NCBI GenBank assembly: GCA_018873245.2
Contig: JAEMBT020000005.1
Coordinates: forward strand, 8,108,001 to 8,172,000
DNA: 64,000 nucleotides
DNA from: Archegozetes longisetosus
Taxonomy: Eukaryota > Arthropoda > Arachnida > Sarcoptiformes > Trhypochthoniidae
Direction: 5' to 3'
Below the pieces are notes generated by a model. The model had not been told where the DNA came from. It saw nothing but the letters and a program-made list of their open reading frames with translations, and did not search any database. A program made the translations under genes and the position numbers. Positions 11,645 through 24,379 of the stretch are shown here, piece after piece (positions within the stretch are counted from its first letter, which is position 1; every line of letters begins with the position of its first letter).

Positions 11645-14600
11645 CTAAGATTGAATCATTTCTGTTGAAATAGATCTGGCTCTGCGTGAATTTTGGTCAA
11701 ATTGAAAGCCATCATTTTCTTCATTGCATTTATTAAAATACGATTCTTTAGCCAACTGTTTAAGTTTGAGGGCCATAATTTTTCCTGTTTGTTTCACTAG
11801 TTTACTGAATAATCCATCACAATTAAGCAGTTTATAAGGCTCTCCGTATTCAACAATCTCTCCAGCATCTAAGACCTATTCAATAAAAACAAGTTAGTTT
11901 AAAAGACTACATCTTCAAAAATGAAGTTTTTTCAAGACCATCTGCTATATACGAAAACAGTTTATGAAGTGAATGTTTAAGTATAAACTATTTGAGGCTC
12001 AACTGGTACCGAAGCATATGAGGGATAGCACGAAATGTAAAGGTGAGTGTGACTGTTACTATCAAGGTTTCCTTTGGATACCTCATTATCACTCAAAAGC
12101 CTTGAGTATCAACTGGACCTCAAGTGGGTCCTACATATATAACCGTATATGTGACAAAATATTACTCACAATCACTTTATCAGAATCAATAATGGTATTG
12201 AGTCGATGAGCGATTGTAATTACTGTGCAATGTTTAAAATTTTCTCTAATTGTGTTCTGTATCAAAGAATCTGTTTTATGGTCCACATTAGCAGTCGCCT
12301 CATCCAATACCAAAATTTGATTTTGTCTTAGTATTGCGCGCGCCAAACAAACCAATTGTCTCTGACCAACACTAAAATTACTGCCACCTTCTGTGAGTTC
12401 TGCCTCCAGATGTCCGGGCAATTGATGAACAGCTTCTTTGAGTTGTACTTGTTCGAGTACAGACCAGAGTTTGTCGTCATTGTGTTCATTGAAAGGGTCG
12501 ATATTTTTTCTAACAGAACCCGTGAATATGACGGGATCTTGTGGTATAATCGATATTTTTTTTCTCAGATCATGTAAACCAATAGTTTTTGTGTCGATGT
12601 CATCAATAATAATATTTCCATCAGGTTCTGTCATACGGAATAGAGCAGCCAAAACAGAGCTCTTTCCAGCTCCTGTCCTGCCAACTATTCCGATTTTGTC
12701 ACCTCCTTTGATGTAGCAGTTCAGTTGCTTTAGAACAGGTTTAGGAATGGATTCGTAATAAAGGCTCACATCGATGAGTGTGATTTCTCCCTTTTTAGGC
12801 CAGTCTTTTGGTGGTTTTGTTTCTGGTGTTGATTCTAATTCTGCTTCAGAATCGAGTCTGGAATATTCAAGCATTCTTTCGACAGCAGTCATATAACTCT
12901 CAACATCTGCAGAACATCGAACACCCCATTGAGTCATTCCTGTCAACGTTAGAGCAGAAGATAGTGCTAGACCTGCATCTCCGCCGGGTAATCCTTATAA
13001 TTGATATAATAATTTGAAATTTTCGGTAAACTATAAATTGAGTGAATAAAATACATACCATCGGGAACTAGCATAATAAAAGTAGTTACTGATGCTATAT
13101 AGACGACACAAATCCAATCCATTAATATACCAAAACCTCTTGAAGAGCAAATGAGCATGAAAAATGTAGATGTATGATCATTTTGGTGCCGATAAAACTG
13201 CTGTTCAAATAATTTCTGCGCACCCAATGCACGAACTGTTTATATTTTAATTTGGGTCAGTCTTGAAAGAGTACTATTTTATTAAGATTCAATCTAAACT
13301 ACCTGTTGATAATCCAGTTAAAGTTGTGCTCACATGTGAATAGACTGGACTTCGAGCTGAAACATTTCGGACAATTGATTTTTCAAGTGAAATAACTTTG
13401 AGTGACAAAGTTCTTACTTAATCCTTCCAATCGTTTTATATCACGAGCTGATCGTATGTAGAAATATCGCGCCATAACCACAACAAGACAGAGAAATATT
13501 GCAGGGAATATGAGATACCTACAATATTTCAAAATAATATGTAGTTCATAAAAGTTGTCTCGAAGATGTTTTCATACCAATTAACTATGGCGACCACTAT
13601 TAGAATTCCGATTGCCATCGAAAGTGTCTGAATATTAATGAAAATTCAAAAAATATCAAACATCGGTTGTCATGCATCAAACATTTAGTTTCCTTTGCCC
13701 CCTATTATTGCACTTTAGCTCAGACTTGATCTTACACTGAAACTGTGTCAATTAAAACAGTAATCTTATTTAGGTATGCATTCTCATCAGCGCGTGTTTG
13801 CTACAATACAGTGAAAGTCACAAATATTCACAAATAGATAGAATAAAATATATCTAATATAACAGTTCTAGTTTAAGATATATTGTAAGTGCTACTTCAC
13901 ATGAAGATACATCGGATTGGCTATATTTCCAGATTACCAATAAAAGGAATAATTAATGAGAATTTGATTGCCTTTTTTAAATCCATTTTAAATCAAATGA
14001 TGAACTTTATATGAAATTCTATTAGCTGACCAATCAATGAGGTCGTAACAGGCTCATTATGCTCTGAAGCGGATAGATATTTGTGACTTTTGCAGTACAT
14101 CTTTTACAAATTAACATCTATTAATGTAAATAAGAGCAGATCTGCATCAGGCATAATAACTTTAATACCAAAGGAAAGGAAACTAAAAAATTGGTTACCA
14201 TCTGCAATTCAAAAGCAGTTGCTGGCAATTGTTCATCTACAATACCAGTGTCTTTTGTAAATCTGTTTAAAATTCTTCCTGTTTTACGAAACAAAAATAA
14301 TACTCAGTATTATTGCAAAAAATAAATTAGAATTACTTAAGTAAAATGATATTTGTACCGACGGGATTGTTGTCAAATAAAGAGATGGGGGCTCTCAATA
14401 ATTTATAGAATATACGATTGTGTAAATTCACTGATGATCTCATGCACATAATGAAAAAAGAGACAGTTCTTGCGAGCGCTGATATAAATAGTGCGACGAT
14501 TAAACCTGAATATATTACAACATTAAATGTTTGATCGACTTTCGATTTACTGTCCACTTCATTAGTCCTGTCAAAAGAAAACTCGTTTAAATTGATTCAC

Positions 14601-17600
14601 AATCAATTTTGTCAATAGAAAACAAACCATTGTGTGAGCCAAAGATCACTTCCCTGATAGAGTGCTTGAGATATAACAATAGTAAGAACAGTTGTTGTCA
14701 TGAGGAAGGTTCCGGCACCTGCTTTTATATATTCCCAGTAAACACTCGAATCAATAGATCCAACCATTTTCAATTCTTCTTTCATTTTAGGCTCATCTTC
14801 TGGTATTGGTTCTTCATTCATTTCAGGAATATCAGTTCCAATACTACTAGCAATCGATGGTGTGACAGAAATGGCTCTATTCATATGTCTTAATGCTATG
14901 TTAGCGTCAATATTTTCTGCATTCTTAGTCTTTTTATCATTTATTTGCGGTTCTGTTACAAAAGACATCAAATTAATACCAGATTTGATGAGTTCGTCAT
15001 AAGTTCCAAAGGCTATGCATTTTCCCTCTTTTAAAACCAAAATTTTTGTTGCATTTTTCAAAAATTGGATTTGATGTGTAACTAATATACGAGCCTTATC
15101 TTTCAGGTGCTCAACAATACATCTGAAAAGTTTGAAAACTTAAATAAGTTTAAGGTTTAAGGCTCAATCGAAACCACGTTGTCATGTTTGGTGTTGATCT
15201 AACTTCACTCACACTCTCAACAGAATGCTTAGACATCACAAGTTTATTATATATATTTCCAGTTGTTGTAAATGAGGTTTAGTCACCACCAGTTACAACA
15301 ATTTGGTCTGAAGTGTCAGTTCATTACTTGAGTGTGATTTCAATCTAATAGACATTTAATAAAACTTACTTTTGAAATATATGTTTAGCAACGGATGTGT
15401 CCACTGCTGACAATGGATCGTCGAGTAAATAGATATCTGCGTCATGATAGAGAGCTCTGGCCAAAGTGATTCTTGCTTTTTGTCCTCCACTCAGTGATAC
15501 ACCGCGCTCACCGACGAGTGTTTTATCACCAAAAGGAAAAAGTTTCAAATCTCTCTCTAAGGCACAGACGTCCACTACTTTATTGTATTTCTCCTCATCG
15601 TATTCAGAACCAAATAAAATATTTTGTCTGACACTTGCTATGAAAGCCCAGGACTCTTGTGGTGAGTAAGCGATTCGACCGTTAATTTTGAGAGTACCCG
15701 ATTCTATGGCCAATTCGTTCAGAAGTGACATTAAAAATGAGCTCTATTGAAAAACAGTTAATGAGTTTTGTGATGTTTTGCATTATTATACAAATTATTG
15801 AAACCTTTCCACTTCCAACTGATCCAATAACTGCCAACAATTGTCCCTTTTTAACATTTGCAGTTATATTTTGCAAAGTTGGCTCAACTATTTCCTTAAA
15901 ATATGAAAATAAAGTTCAATTTACTTCTAGTCTTACTTTTCATACATTTATTTGTTTAGGTGAATAGGTATTGTCAGACATGAGCTGAGGTCAGCTCAAT
16001 GAGTAATAGTTTATGGAATTTAGTAGAGTTTACTATTAAATGTTTTATCCAAATAGAAATTTGATACTGTCAATGAAATACTTATAAATGATATGCTGTG
16101 TAGTTCAGTGGGGCTTAGTTTAAATTGAAATATTTTGCAATAATAGCCATTTAAACGATTTTAAAATGTTTTAACTTTACGATAGAATTAAATATTGGAT
16201 AATTGATTTCAAAACAAGTTTAGTGTGCTTCAATTCAATGCTTACGTACGTCGATTCGGAATAAACATTAATTTAATGATTTCATATTTTAATTACTCAT
16301 AATTTTAAACAATAAGATATCATTGAAATCTAGATCATTTAAAACGAAAAGACTAAAACTTCCTACTTTGTAACTATTTTTTCAGTATTTCTAATAAATA
16401 TTAAAATGTTTCGCAAGAAATCTCTATCAATAAGATTAGTTGAGCTCAAAAGCAGCTCAGCTCAGCTTGATAGCAGCCGAGCTCAGCTTGATAGCAGCCC
16501 AGCTCAAACTAAGGGTAACTGAGCTGATCTCAATCACTACAAAGAGAAGAGATATCGTGTAAACGAGTTTTTCAATAAGTCTCAGCTCTGGCACTTATTT
16601 TCAATGGTGTAGAGGAAAAGTACGACTCAATAAGCCCTTTAAATCTTAAGCACATCTAATTCGTTCAATGTTAAAACATGAGAAAATTTTCGATCACTTT
16701 TTACGGAGATTATAAATGTCACTTTAAAGTGAGTTACACAATTTCATCAAATTTTGCTCGCGTTTGTGCTTCACGATACCTCTTCTCTTTCTATCACTAA
16801 TAATAGGATTTGTTAGAATAGAATTATCCAATTTCAAATCTTAGCCATATTACAAATCATGTTCTAAGCTACTTAAGTAGATTCAAACTTAAGTATAAGT
16901 CAAATAAGTCTATTGTCATAGGTCAAAGACAAGATTTAAAAGTAATTTGTTACTTGATAATAAAAGGGATTCATGTTTACTTACATTATTCCACCGCGAT
17001 GTCATATGATCGACAAACACACCTATATCTTCATTTATGTCTTTGTCACACGTAGTATCAGTTTGGTTAGCATCTCCATTTTTGTGGCTAACCTTTTCAT
17101 TAGTGTAAGTCAATTGGTTGTTTGTTGGAGCCACTTCATCGAGTAATAAAAATGTCTGTTTGAAAATATTCGATTTCATTCAAATTTTCATAAGTTTCTT
17201 CTCATGCACTCAAAACAATTATATAAGTTCTTAGCTTAATATATATTTTAAAAACTTAATAATCCTCGATATCAGTCCGATGTTATGCGTTGTGATACAA
17301 TGCTTTCCATCAGACCACAATTGAATATATTAAAAAACTATAGAATATTCAATTATATTAATCAAATAAAATTAGAAATTAAATTTGGCAACAATTGACT
17401 TCCATCACAAAGAGATCGATACAAACGGCGTCTTTTGCATATATCAAGGATTATTAAGCCTTGATGTGTCATTTTAATAAATGGATTTAGATTTAAATTT
17501 TTAAAATAGTCATTTCATACTTTAATCCTGTTGCATGCCACCAACATTTCTGCAGTGGCAGCGATTGATTGGGGAAACTGTCTTGTTACTGTAATTCTCA

Positions 17601-20600
17601 TAGTGTTAAAGTAAGCCATGCTGACAAAAACAGCTTCTGCAGATAGTTCTCCACCAATATATACGTAGGTGACGAAACATGTAAATAAGATGATTTTTGA
17701 TGCGACAAAATAAAGTGCTAAATTGATTGCTTTTAATACAGACGACTGTCTTATTCGAGTTATTTCTTTCCTGTTTGATTACAATCACATCATTTGATCA
17801 TATTTTGAGAGATTGAAAATTTGAAAGTACAAAAAATATGCATTACTTTCTAGAGGACGCGACTAATTCTGAGAATGGTTTTTCCCAGGTATACATTTTG
17901 ATCACTCTCATTCCAGTAATTATTTCATTCATAATTCTAATTCTGGTATCAGTCAATTGGGCTGTTTTTCGTCTAACACTCTGGAATAGTCTTCCCATCA
18001 CACCTTGAAATGGAATAAATAATAGAAGTACACCGACACCTGACAGACATGCCCATTGAAGATGTTCCCAAAGTAAAAATAAAATTAAAGCCGACTGAAG
18101 CGGTGCCACAAACCAGGAATGTGCGAACGTTGCAAACTATAAATCAATTAAAACATATTGTTTGCTCCTTACCATATAAAACTTCAATTATTCATCTATG
18201 GTGTGATAATTAGGCCGAGACAAAGTTGCCTTTTACGTTGATTAGATATTAGTCATTCATTTTTTACCACAAAATAAGCAAATAAAACGTAAGATTTACT
18301 TAACTGGTAATGGCTCAACTTTTAATTTCCTAATCAAAGATCAATGACTAATGTCTGGACTTATAGATAAAAGAACTTTGTCTCGTACTTAATGATAACT
18401 GTATTAACCTCATCGAAACGATGTGCATCATTTGACATTATATTCAAGATCTGTCCGACTGTAGTTTTTCCTAATGCAGAACGACTTAATTTCATGGACT
18501 GAAAAACATTACAATCATTGTATTTATGGTTTTCCAAAACTTTTAAATAATAATTTACTTTTTTATACATCAATGCAGAACTTGCGACTCTCATTCTCAT
18601 TCCTGTCTTAAGTACATGAGTTATGAGAAGATGATTTATAGATACAAATAAAGTGGAGCAGCCGACCACTCCAACTGCAGACCAGACTGCTTCTCTCTTT
18701 GAAATACCACTATCTTCAGTTTGAAAATGTCTAACAACTCGACCTAAAAATATTGGCTGATATACCCTAATTCCTAATTCCTTTAATTAAAAAATTGAAT
18801 CAGTCATTTTAGGATAAGTAATGACAACTCTACTTAAAAGGAAGAGCTATTTTGTTGTTTACTTGAAATAAGAAGATCATAATTAGTGGTACAAATTCTA
18901 ACGCGAATGCCTTAAACATGGCTAATGTAAAGCTGGGATTTTTCTTCTTCAGTTCTTTTTCCCATTGACTAAAGAATAAGTGAAAAGTTATTAAAAAAAT
19001 TATAAATAATGGAGTTTCGAAGTTTGCATCAAAAACGAGTTATTTTGAACTACAAACAAGTACAATTTCAGATCGATTTTCTCTTAACACCTCTTTGCTA
19101 AGAAACAGATTAACATTTTGATTACTTCAGATCTGAAAACTCATCTTATTTGACAAAACAAAAATTGAATTTGGTTACCGTTCTAGTTTTAAGACCACTT
19201 TTTCCGCTTCATCATTTTTTGAGCATCTGTACAAATCGTTGAATTCTAAATCCTTTTTATGACCCTTTACGTAAATGCTCCAGACCCAACTTTCATGACA
19301 ATTTGAAAAAAATTATATTAGAATTTCATTTTTGAATATTCAAAATTTGAGTCTAATTTGAGACCATTGTTTGTAAGATAAACTTTGACTTTTATTTTAA
19401 ATAACTGTGTATAGGATTTCTTCAGTTTATTTCTATCTATCAGTTCATCAGCACAGGTACACCATCTCTTTCAAAATATTGTTTATGAATATATGTGATG
19501 GATTTTCATCAAATTTTATCATTTCTAAATTAAACTCTCACAATAATAAAAGGCCTTGATTCTTTTTCTCAATCAATAATTCTCTAACTATAGAAATTCG
19601 TAATCATTACTCAATATTATCTGTAGGGATATCTAAATAAGATAATACTAGAGTTAAAATTATACTGTATGAAAGTTCAATTTTGTAAAATTCTGTACAG
19701 AATTGTTAGAAAAATGAATCGTGCAATTCTAATCAATATCGTCGATGTTTGCTTAGTTCATTTTTCAATCATAGTAAGTTCATTAGGATTTTTCAATAAC
19801 GAATCATTGAAAAGTTTTTAATGAGTTCAATCAAATAAAGTTCAGAAATTTGTACAATCAAAGGAAGCGAAAACGAAGCAGCGAAAAAAGGTTTACTTTT
19901 AGGATTCAAATCTTACAGCAAAAAAGTAGATATACTGAAGTAATGCACAGCCTTTCCCATAAAAAATACTGATTAGTAAACTGGTACTTTATACTCAGTC
20001 AATACTAATGATATTCTTAGTCATTTTTTATCTCATTTATACGTAAATTTTATATATTCAAAATTTTGTCAACCTTTTCCCCTAGTTATTCTTATTTTAG
20101 TGTTTTATAACCATTACATGATTTTTAACTGTAGAAAAGTAAAAAACTGCTTCGTTTTTGTTTCCTTTGATTGTGCAGCTATGTTTGGTTTATAACTATA
20201 AACATACTGAACATTAAAACTGTTATCATAAGAGTAATACGAAACTATTAGCACTGAATGAAAAAGTGCTTTTGAGTGGGTTTTGAACAAAGACTACTTG
20301 CTTTTCAGAAGGGGTATAATAATACGGCAGTGATTGTCATAACTTAATGCTTATAACAGATATGATAAGCTTTTTATTGACTAACATTTAACAAATGAAC
20401 AATTTCCAACTATTGTGGCAAAAATTTTTTAAAAAATAAATTAATGAACGAAAAACAATTGAATTACTTTGAGCGACATAATAGACACAAAACTAATTTA
20501 TTATCAATACTTATTTTACGTATTTAAACAATTTTCTCGAAATAAAACAGAATCTCATTACAATAGTGTGTTATGCATAAGTTTTTTAACACATATATCA

Positions 20601-20677
20601 TACCTGAAACAAAGTTTTTGCAAAATATTGATTCGATCCCATGGCGAGGGACGAACAATCAGTTCTGAGACTTCCAT
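11645..20677 (-). CDS. ABCC4: ABC exporter, ABCC4/MRP4-like, copy A (intact)
   Basis: Nineteen exons on the minus strand: 20604-20677, 19179-19289, 18863-18968, 18559-18780, 18409-18498, 17847-18136, 17521-17770, 16985-17155, 15805-15894, 15370-15743, 14628-15122, 14359-14567, 14199-14278, 13578-13627, 13418-13518, 13303-13356, 13059-13235, 12170-12993, 11645-11875. Phases match throughout, giving 3999 nt and 1332 residues, close to human ABCC4 (1325). The start is preceded by an in-frame TGA. Order: TMD1, NBD1 (Walker A GSVGSGKSS split by an intron, [20 protein letters not shown] with Asp for the catalytic Glu), TMD2, NBD2 ([42 protein letters not shown]). It has no TMD0, so it is a short MRP. 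Expected role: ATP-driven export of organic anions, conjugates or cyclic nucleotides. The exon 5 donor (GTTAAT) is weak. Confidence 0.93.
15965..16808. mobile_element. copy-A-specific insertion in intron 8
   Basis: About 840 bp present between exons 8 and 9 of copy A but absent at the matching point of copy B (near 30620). It holds 2.3 copies of a 21-bp direct repeat (AGCTCAGCTTGATAGCAGCC) at about 16462-16510. The motif TCAGCTCA near 15990 recurs inverted near 16520, which may mark the ends. Identity unknown; it could equally be a deletion in B. Confidence 0.45.
17249..17470. mobile_element. MITE, family M1, copy 2 (in exporter A intron 7)
   Basis: Left end AAAACTTAATAATCC, right end GGATTATTAAGCCTTGATGT. 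The orthologous copy is at 31258-31487 in unit B, so this insertion predates the duplication. Confidence 0.7.
19855..20173. mobile_element. MITE, 319 bp, only in copy A
   Basis: Terminal inverted repeats of about 26 bp: left CAATCAAAGGAAGCGAAAAC, right (reverse-complemented) CAATCAAAGGAAACAAAAAC. It lies in intron 1 of exporter copy A. The same point in copy B (near 34945) lacks it, so it inserted after the duplication. Target duplication unclear. No ORF. Confidence 0.72.
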
Positions 20678-22069
20678 TCAATTCTCTACAATAATTCTTA
20701 AAAAACTAGTCACTAAAGAAATATTTCATGAAAAAACATAAAACTCTATCTTAAGTAGAACTCAATGTGACTGTGTTGTAATTGCAAGTATGAATTTCAA
20801 GTCGAAGTCCCACAATAGGTTATTCTTGATGTCATAAAACACTAAAATAACTGATGTTAACTACACTTTACAGTAATACTACAGCAGTACTTAAGTAATA
20901 GTAACCTAAATGTAAGTTTTTTATTAAGTAATAATTATAAAATTTATTAGGCATCACATGTTTTATTATTAATTACATCATAAGAACACATGTGGAGGCA
21001 AATCACATCACTTTAAGAATATATCTGTAATAGAAGCTCGTCTTCAATCTTATAGAATTGGTTTTGAAATTTTTCAATGCCATAGTTCTCGAAAACTTTT
21101 CCATCAATTAATTAATAGTAAACTTGTTTATGATCGTCATGGCTTTCAGATCACTTCTCATACAAATCGATACGGTATTCATAATCATTAATTAAATATT
21201 TCACAACTTAAATAATCACAAAGTGTCACATTTTGTCATTCACGAATGTGTGCCAAAATTCTATTCATCTCATTTCGTACTGAAATTTTACAAATGAAGT
21301 CGCTTTAAAAAGCAGACATTGCATTCTAACATTTTAGTAAAAGTTCCGTATTATGCAAATAGTGAGAAATCAATTTAATACTCGACGGATTGTCACCTGT
21401 CTATGGCTGCATAGCATTAATTACTAACACATTCCTCAAAACATTGAAACCTTTTTCAAAATATTAAGCTTTCATTTAACACAAAATATTGAATGAATGA
21501 ATGTGAAGCTACTCATCTAATCTTAGTTTATGTAAAATAGAGAATAAATTGTCGCAAACTTCATTTCAATTCTTATTTTTGTTGACTTAATCAAAAGACC
21601 AAACTTTGATACGAGATTAGAGGCAGAATCAAAAAATTCTTGTGATAGACTTAAGAGTATTTCACTGTGAAACCATCATCAATTTTATAGTTAGATATTC
21701 GCCTTTAAAAGTGACTTCAGATTTAAAACATTTGAAAGATTGTTATCAAATTATAAATTCGAGACGTGTTGCAGTGCATACATTTTCTTTGGCAACTCAT
21801 ATTCAATTTGCATAGTTATCTGATTGCACTGGTAAATCAAGGTTAGTAATCAAGTTGAAATCATTCTTTAATACTGTTACGCGACAACAATAAAACAATT
21901 AAAAAATTGCAGTTATTTGAAGAATGCATAAAAAGTGCCCTCTCATATGCCAATTAGACCGTTATTTAACAGATTAGATTAGTTTTTAATATCTAGCCGA
22001 AAATGACACACTAAATCGAATATGTATTTCAATCAAAAGTTTGTATTTTATTTATTTATTTAAAATTAA
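20678..22069. promoter_or_regulatory. shared intergenic of divergent exporter and small membrane protein genes, copy A
   Basis: The two genes are transcribed away from each other, so both promoters are here. From about 20990 to 22069 it is almost identical to 35735-36805 in unit B, clearly more alike than many introns of the duplicated exporters. No confident TATA box or motif; the function is inferred from position and identity. Confidence 0.5.
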
Positions 22070-22612
22070 ATGAATTGCAAGTATTTGTTCATCTCTAAAT
22101 CAGTCATTTTTCTCTTCGCTTTTAAATTAATATTTGATGTTCATATCAATTGTCAAAAGAATTTACAAGTTATAGAAATTAACAGTTCAAAGCAAACGTC
22201 AACAGTCACAATAGGTTATCGTTCGCGAAGCGATGTCGGAAGTGCCAAATGGATTTATTTCACTGTGTTCATTATTTTGATTGCCATTCTTGGGTTTATA
22301 GCTGTCTGTATTACAGTAATTGTCAGAAAACGTCATGTTGTCGTATATAAGAGTTCTCCGTCACATTTCATTATAGAATCATCTGATTTGAGTGATACGA
22401 CTTCTGATGACTCGTCAGTAGTGAGCTCACTACGTGTGAAAGTACCTGAATGTCGAATACCTGCCGTTTCTAATAAACCACTGAGTGATAAGCCAGAGAT
22501 TGAAAAATCAGTGAGAAATTCAAATGAACATTTAATGCTATCAGATCTGTTTGAGATTCGAAGCAGATTTAGCACTGAGGCTGGACCACCAAAATTCCAT
22601 GTGAAAAATTGA
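22070..22612 (+). CDS. small type I membrane protein, copy A (full length)
   Basis: A single open exon of 180 residues. An N-terminal hydrophobic signal (ISKSVIFLFAFKLIFDV) is followed by a short extracellular part of about 40 residues. One membrane helix follows (WIYFTVFIILIAILGFIAVC), then a basic stop-transfer stretch (RKRH) and a Ser/Asp-rich cytoplasmic tail (SSDLSDTTSDDSS) that could be phosphorylated. Poly(A) signals AATAAA lie at 22691 and 22695. I recognise no family. It is divergent from ABC exporter A and was duplicated with it; the copy at 36806 is truncated. The membrane layout resembles the tail of the CUB/LDLa protein but I see no sequence match. A spliced upstream exon cannot be excluded. 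Confidence 0.68.
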   Translation: MNCKYLFISKSVIFLFAFKLIFDVHINCQKNLQVIEINSSKQTSTVTIGYRSRSDVGSAKWIYFTVFIILIAILGFIAVCITVIVRKRHVVVYKSSPSHFIIESSDLSDTTSDDSSVVSSLRVKVPECRIPAVSNKPLSDKPEIEKSVRNSNEHLMLSDLFEIRSRFSTEAGPPKFHVKN

Positions 22613-22700
22613 GAAAACATATCCTCAACTAATTCGAGGAGTACAATAAGATCTGAATTAAGTTACTCTAATATAAAGAATATTAAACTAAATAAATAAA

Positions 22701-23035
22701 TTGTAAAGTATTTCTACTTAGTTTTGTAAATCTATTTCTGTTTATAAAAATATTTTATTTGTTTAGTCACTTTCATTAATGTTTTGTAAACTTAAAGAAC
22801 AGTCAAAACTCAAACTTATGAGAAATGCGACTAAAAATTTGTATAGATCTGACATTGTTTTATTAAACTTCTTTTGATGCATATTATTTTGAAATAAAGT
22901 GCCTAAATCGTCACTCTAAGATAAAATTAAATAACAATTATCAGAATTAGTACCTTACGAGTACAATAAAATATGGTGCATATAGTACAGTACAGTAAAT
23001 CATTACGTTTTATTCATTTAAAGCATTATATACAA
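22701..23035. other. intergenic 3' flank, nothing recognised
   Basis: AT-rich 3' flank of the small membrane protein gene, with a diverged counterpart in unit B (37440-37740). Confidence 0.4.
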
Positions 23036-23285
23036 TTGAAATCTCAATAATCCACGATAGTGATAAGATAAGGCTGTTGCTATGCCGACTTTGTTGCAAA
23101 TAGGATCATTATTTGGTCAAATTCAATTGTAATTTGCTTCGATTAATATATTGAATATTCTATAAGCTTGTTAATTTGTTCAATATTAAGGCCTCTTCAA
23201 TGTAATGGCCTGATAAAAACACATACCTTCACAACTCATCATTTCTGGATACTAACGAAGATAATAAGGCTTTGAGCGTAGGTCA
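23036..23285. mobile_element. MITE, family M1, copy 3 (diverged, reversed)
   Basis: Shares CGATAGTGATAAGATAAGGC.. and TATTGAATATTCTATAAGCT with the family in the opposite orientation. Its duplicate at 37740-37975 is cut by a hAT insertion. Confidence 0.55.
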
Positions 23286-23883
23286 AAGTAATTAGGATTG
23301 CAATCTCTATTAAAAGCATCAATTAAGGAGCAATCAATGTTAATCAAACTTATCATAAAAGAAGACTAGTTAATGAATGAACAACTTTTACTTTTATTCC
23401 CTATTATGTGACGTATGGCAAATTTAATAGTGTGTTCATTATTATATCTTTACACTATATGATTGTAAACGTTCAACCATCTAATTGTTGCCTTTCAAAC
23501 TTAATTTAATTTAAATTTTATTTGAGATTCTGTTTATATTCAAACATTTTTCATATAAAATGTTGATTTTAAGCCTTTTCATCATATAGTTTAAGTTTGA
23601 ATTTTAATAAAAATAATGTCTCGAAATCATTTAAATTCTATAAATAATAGAAAATCAATCGAACAATCACATTTTACTGTATTTGTTCGGCAAATTATTT
23701 TGGTTTTATTAGTAAGCTAGAAGTAGAATCAGTTTACAGACTATGCAAATAAATCGTAAACATTTAATTTAGCGTTAAAAGCGTCGAATATTGCTCACTT
23801 TCAAATATATAACAATTGTATCAAATATTTAAACTTCAATAACAAAATTTATTAAATGGGACAAGAATAAATTGGCAAACCTT
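23286..23883. other. end of duplication unit A, nothing recognised
   Basis: AT-rich sequence between the last shared block and the tandem junction near 23884. No counterpart was found after 37975 in unit B. Confidence 0.4.
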
Positions 23884-24310
23884 TGTATGAAGTAATTACA
23901 AGTTGATCATCATTTTAAATCCATTAGACTCTAATTAATCTTTTATTATTTCTCAGTTTGGTCAAAGTGATGCTGTTATAGCTTTTTGAATCATTTGATT
24001 TAATAAAGTGCTTAGTATTAGAATAAATTTGATGATCATTTGATGAATCGATAGTAGCAGGACAACTTCTATAACTACGAGTACTATTATCTGATTTAAG
24101 ACAAGTGAACTATTGCTTAGTTCAGAACCAAGTTATGACTTGATTGTGTGATTCCACATAAACATCTTCGACACAATCTACGATTTAAGTTAATTTTTAA
24201 TAACAAGAAAATTAAGTGAAAATCACTTAAATATTGGGTATGATACTTTTAAGTAAAACAATAACTAAGTGATAAAATTGACCCAAAAATAATGAATAAT
24301 TTGACATTTT
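23884..24310 (-). pseudogene. dead duplicate of CUB/LDLa gene exons 1-2
   Basis: Aligns with 10644-11092. The exon 2 relic (23884-24178) has small deletions that break the frame. The exon 1 relic (about 24232-24310) has a lost base after the start codon and a TAA where copy A reads ACT GAA AAG. Exons 3-4 are absent because the duplication breakpoint lies in intron 2, so this piece could never have made the receptor. It fixes the left border of unit B. Confidence 0.85.
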
Positions 24311-24379
24311 CTCAAAGTTTGTGAATTAAATTAAAGAATAATAGTTTAGATGTTGAAAAGTGTGACCGTTTTATAATTA

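Noticed and set aside
12356..12716. Plus-strand ORFs over exporter exon 18 (also 26334-26843 in copy B)
   Set aside because: Antisense shadows of the NBD2 exon; the minus-strand frame carries all ABC motifs and good splice sites.
17606..17788. Minus-strand 60-codon ORF (also 31621-31803)
   Set aside because: Wrong frame of exporter exon 7; the correct frame matches MRP4 transmembrane sequence and joins its neighbours in phase.
21027..21195. Open plus-strand stretch in the conserved intergenic block
   Set aside because: It reads like protein for about 55 codons but has no start codon, no clear donor and no partner exon.
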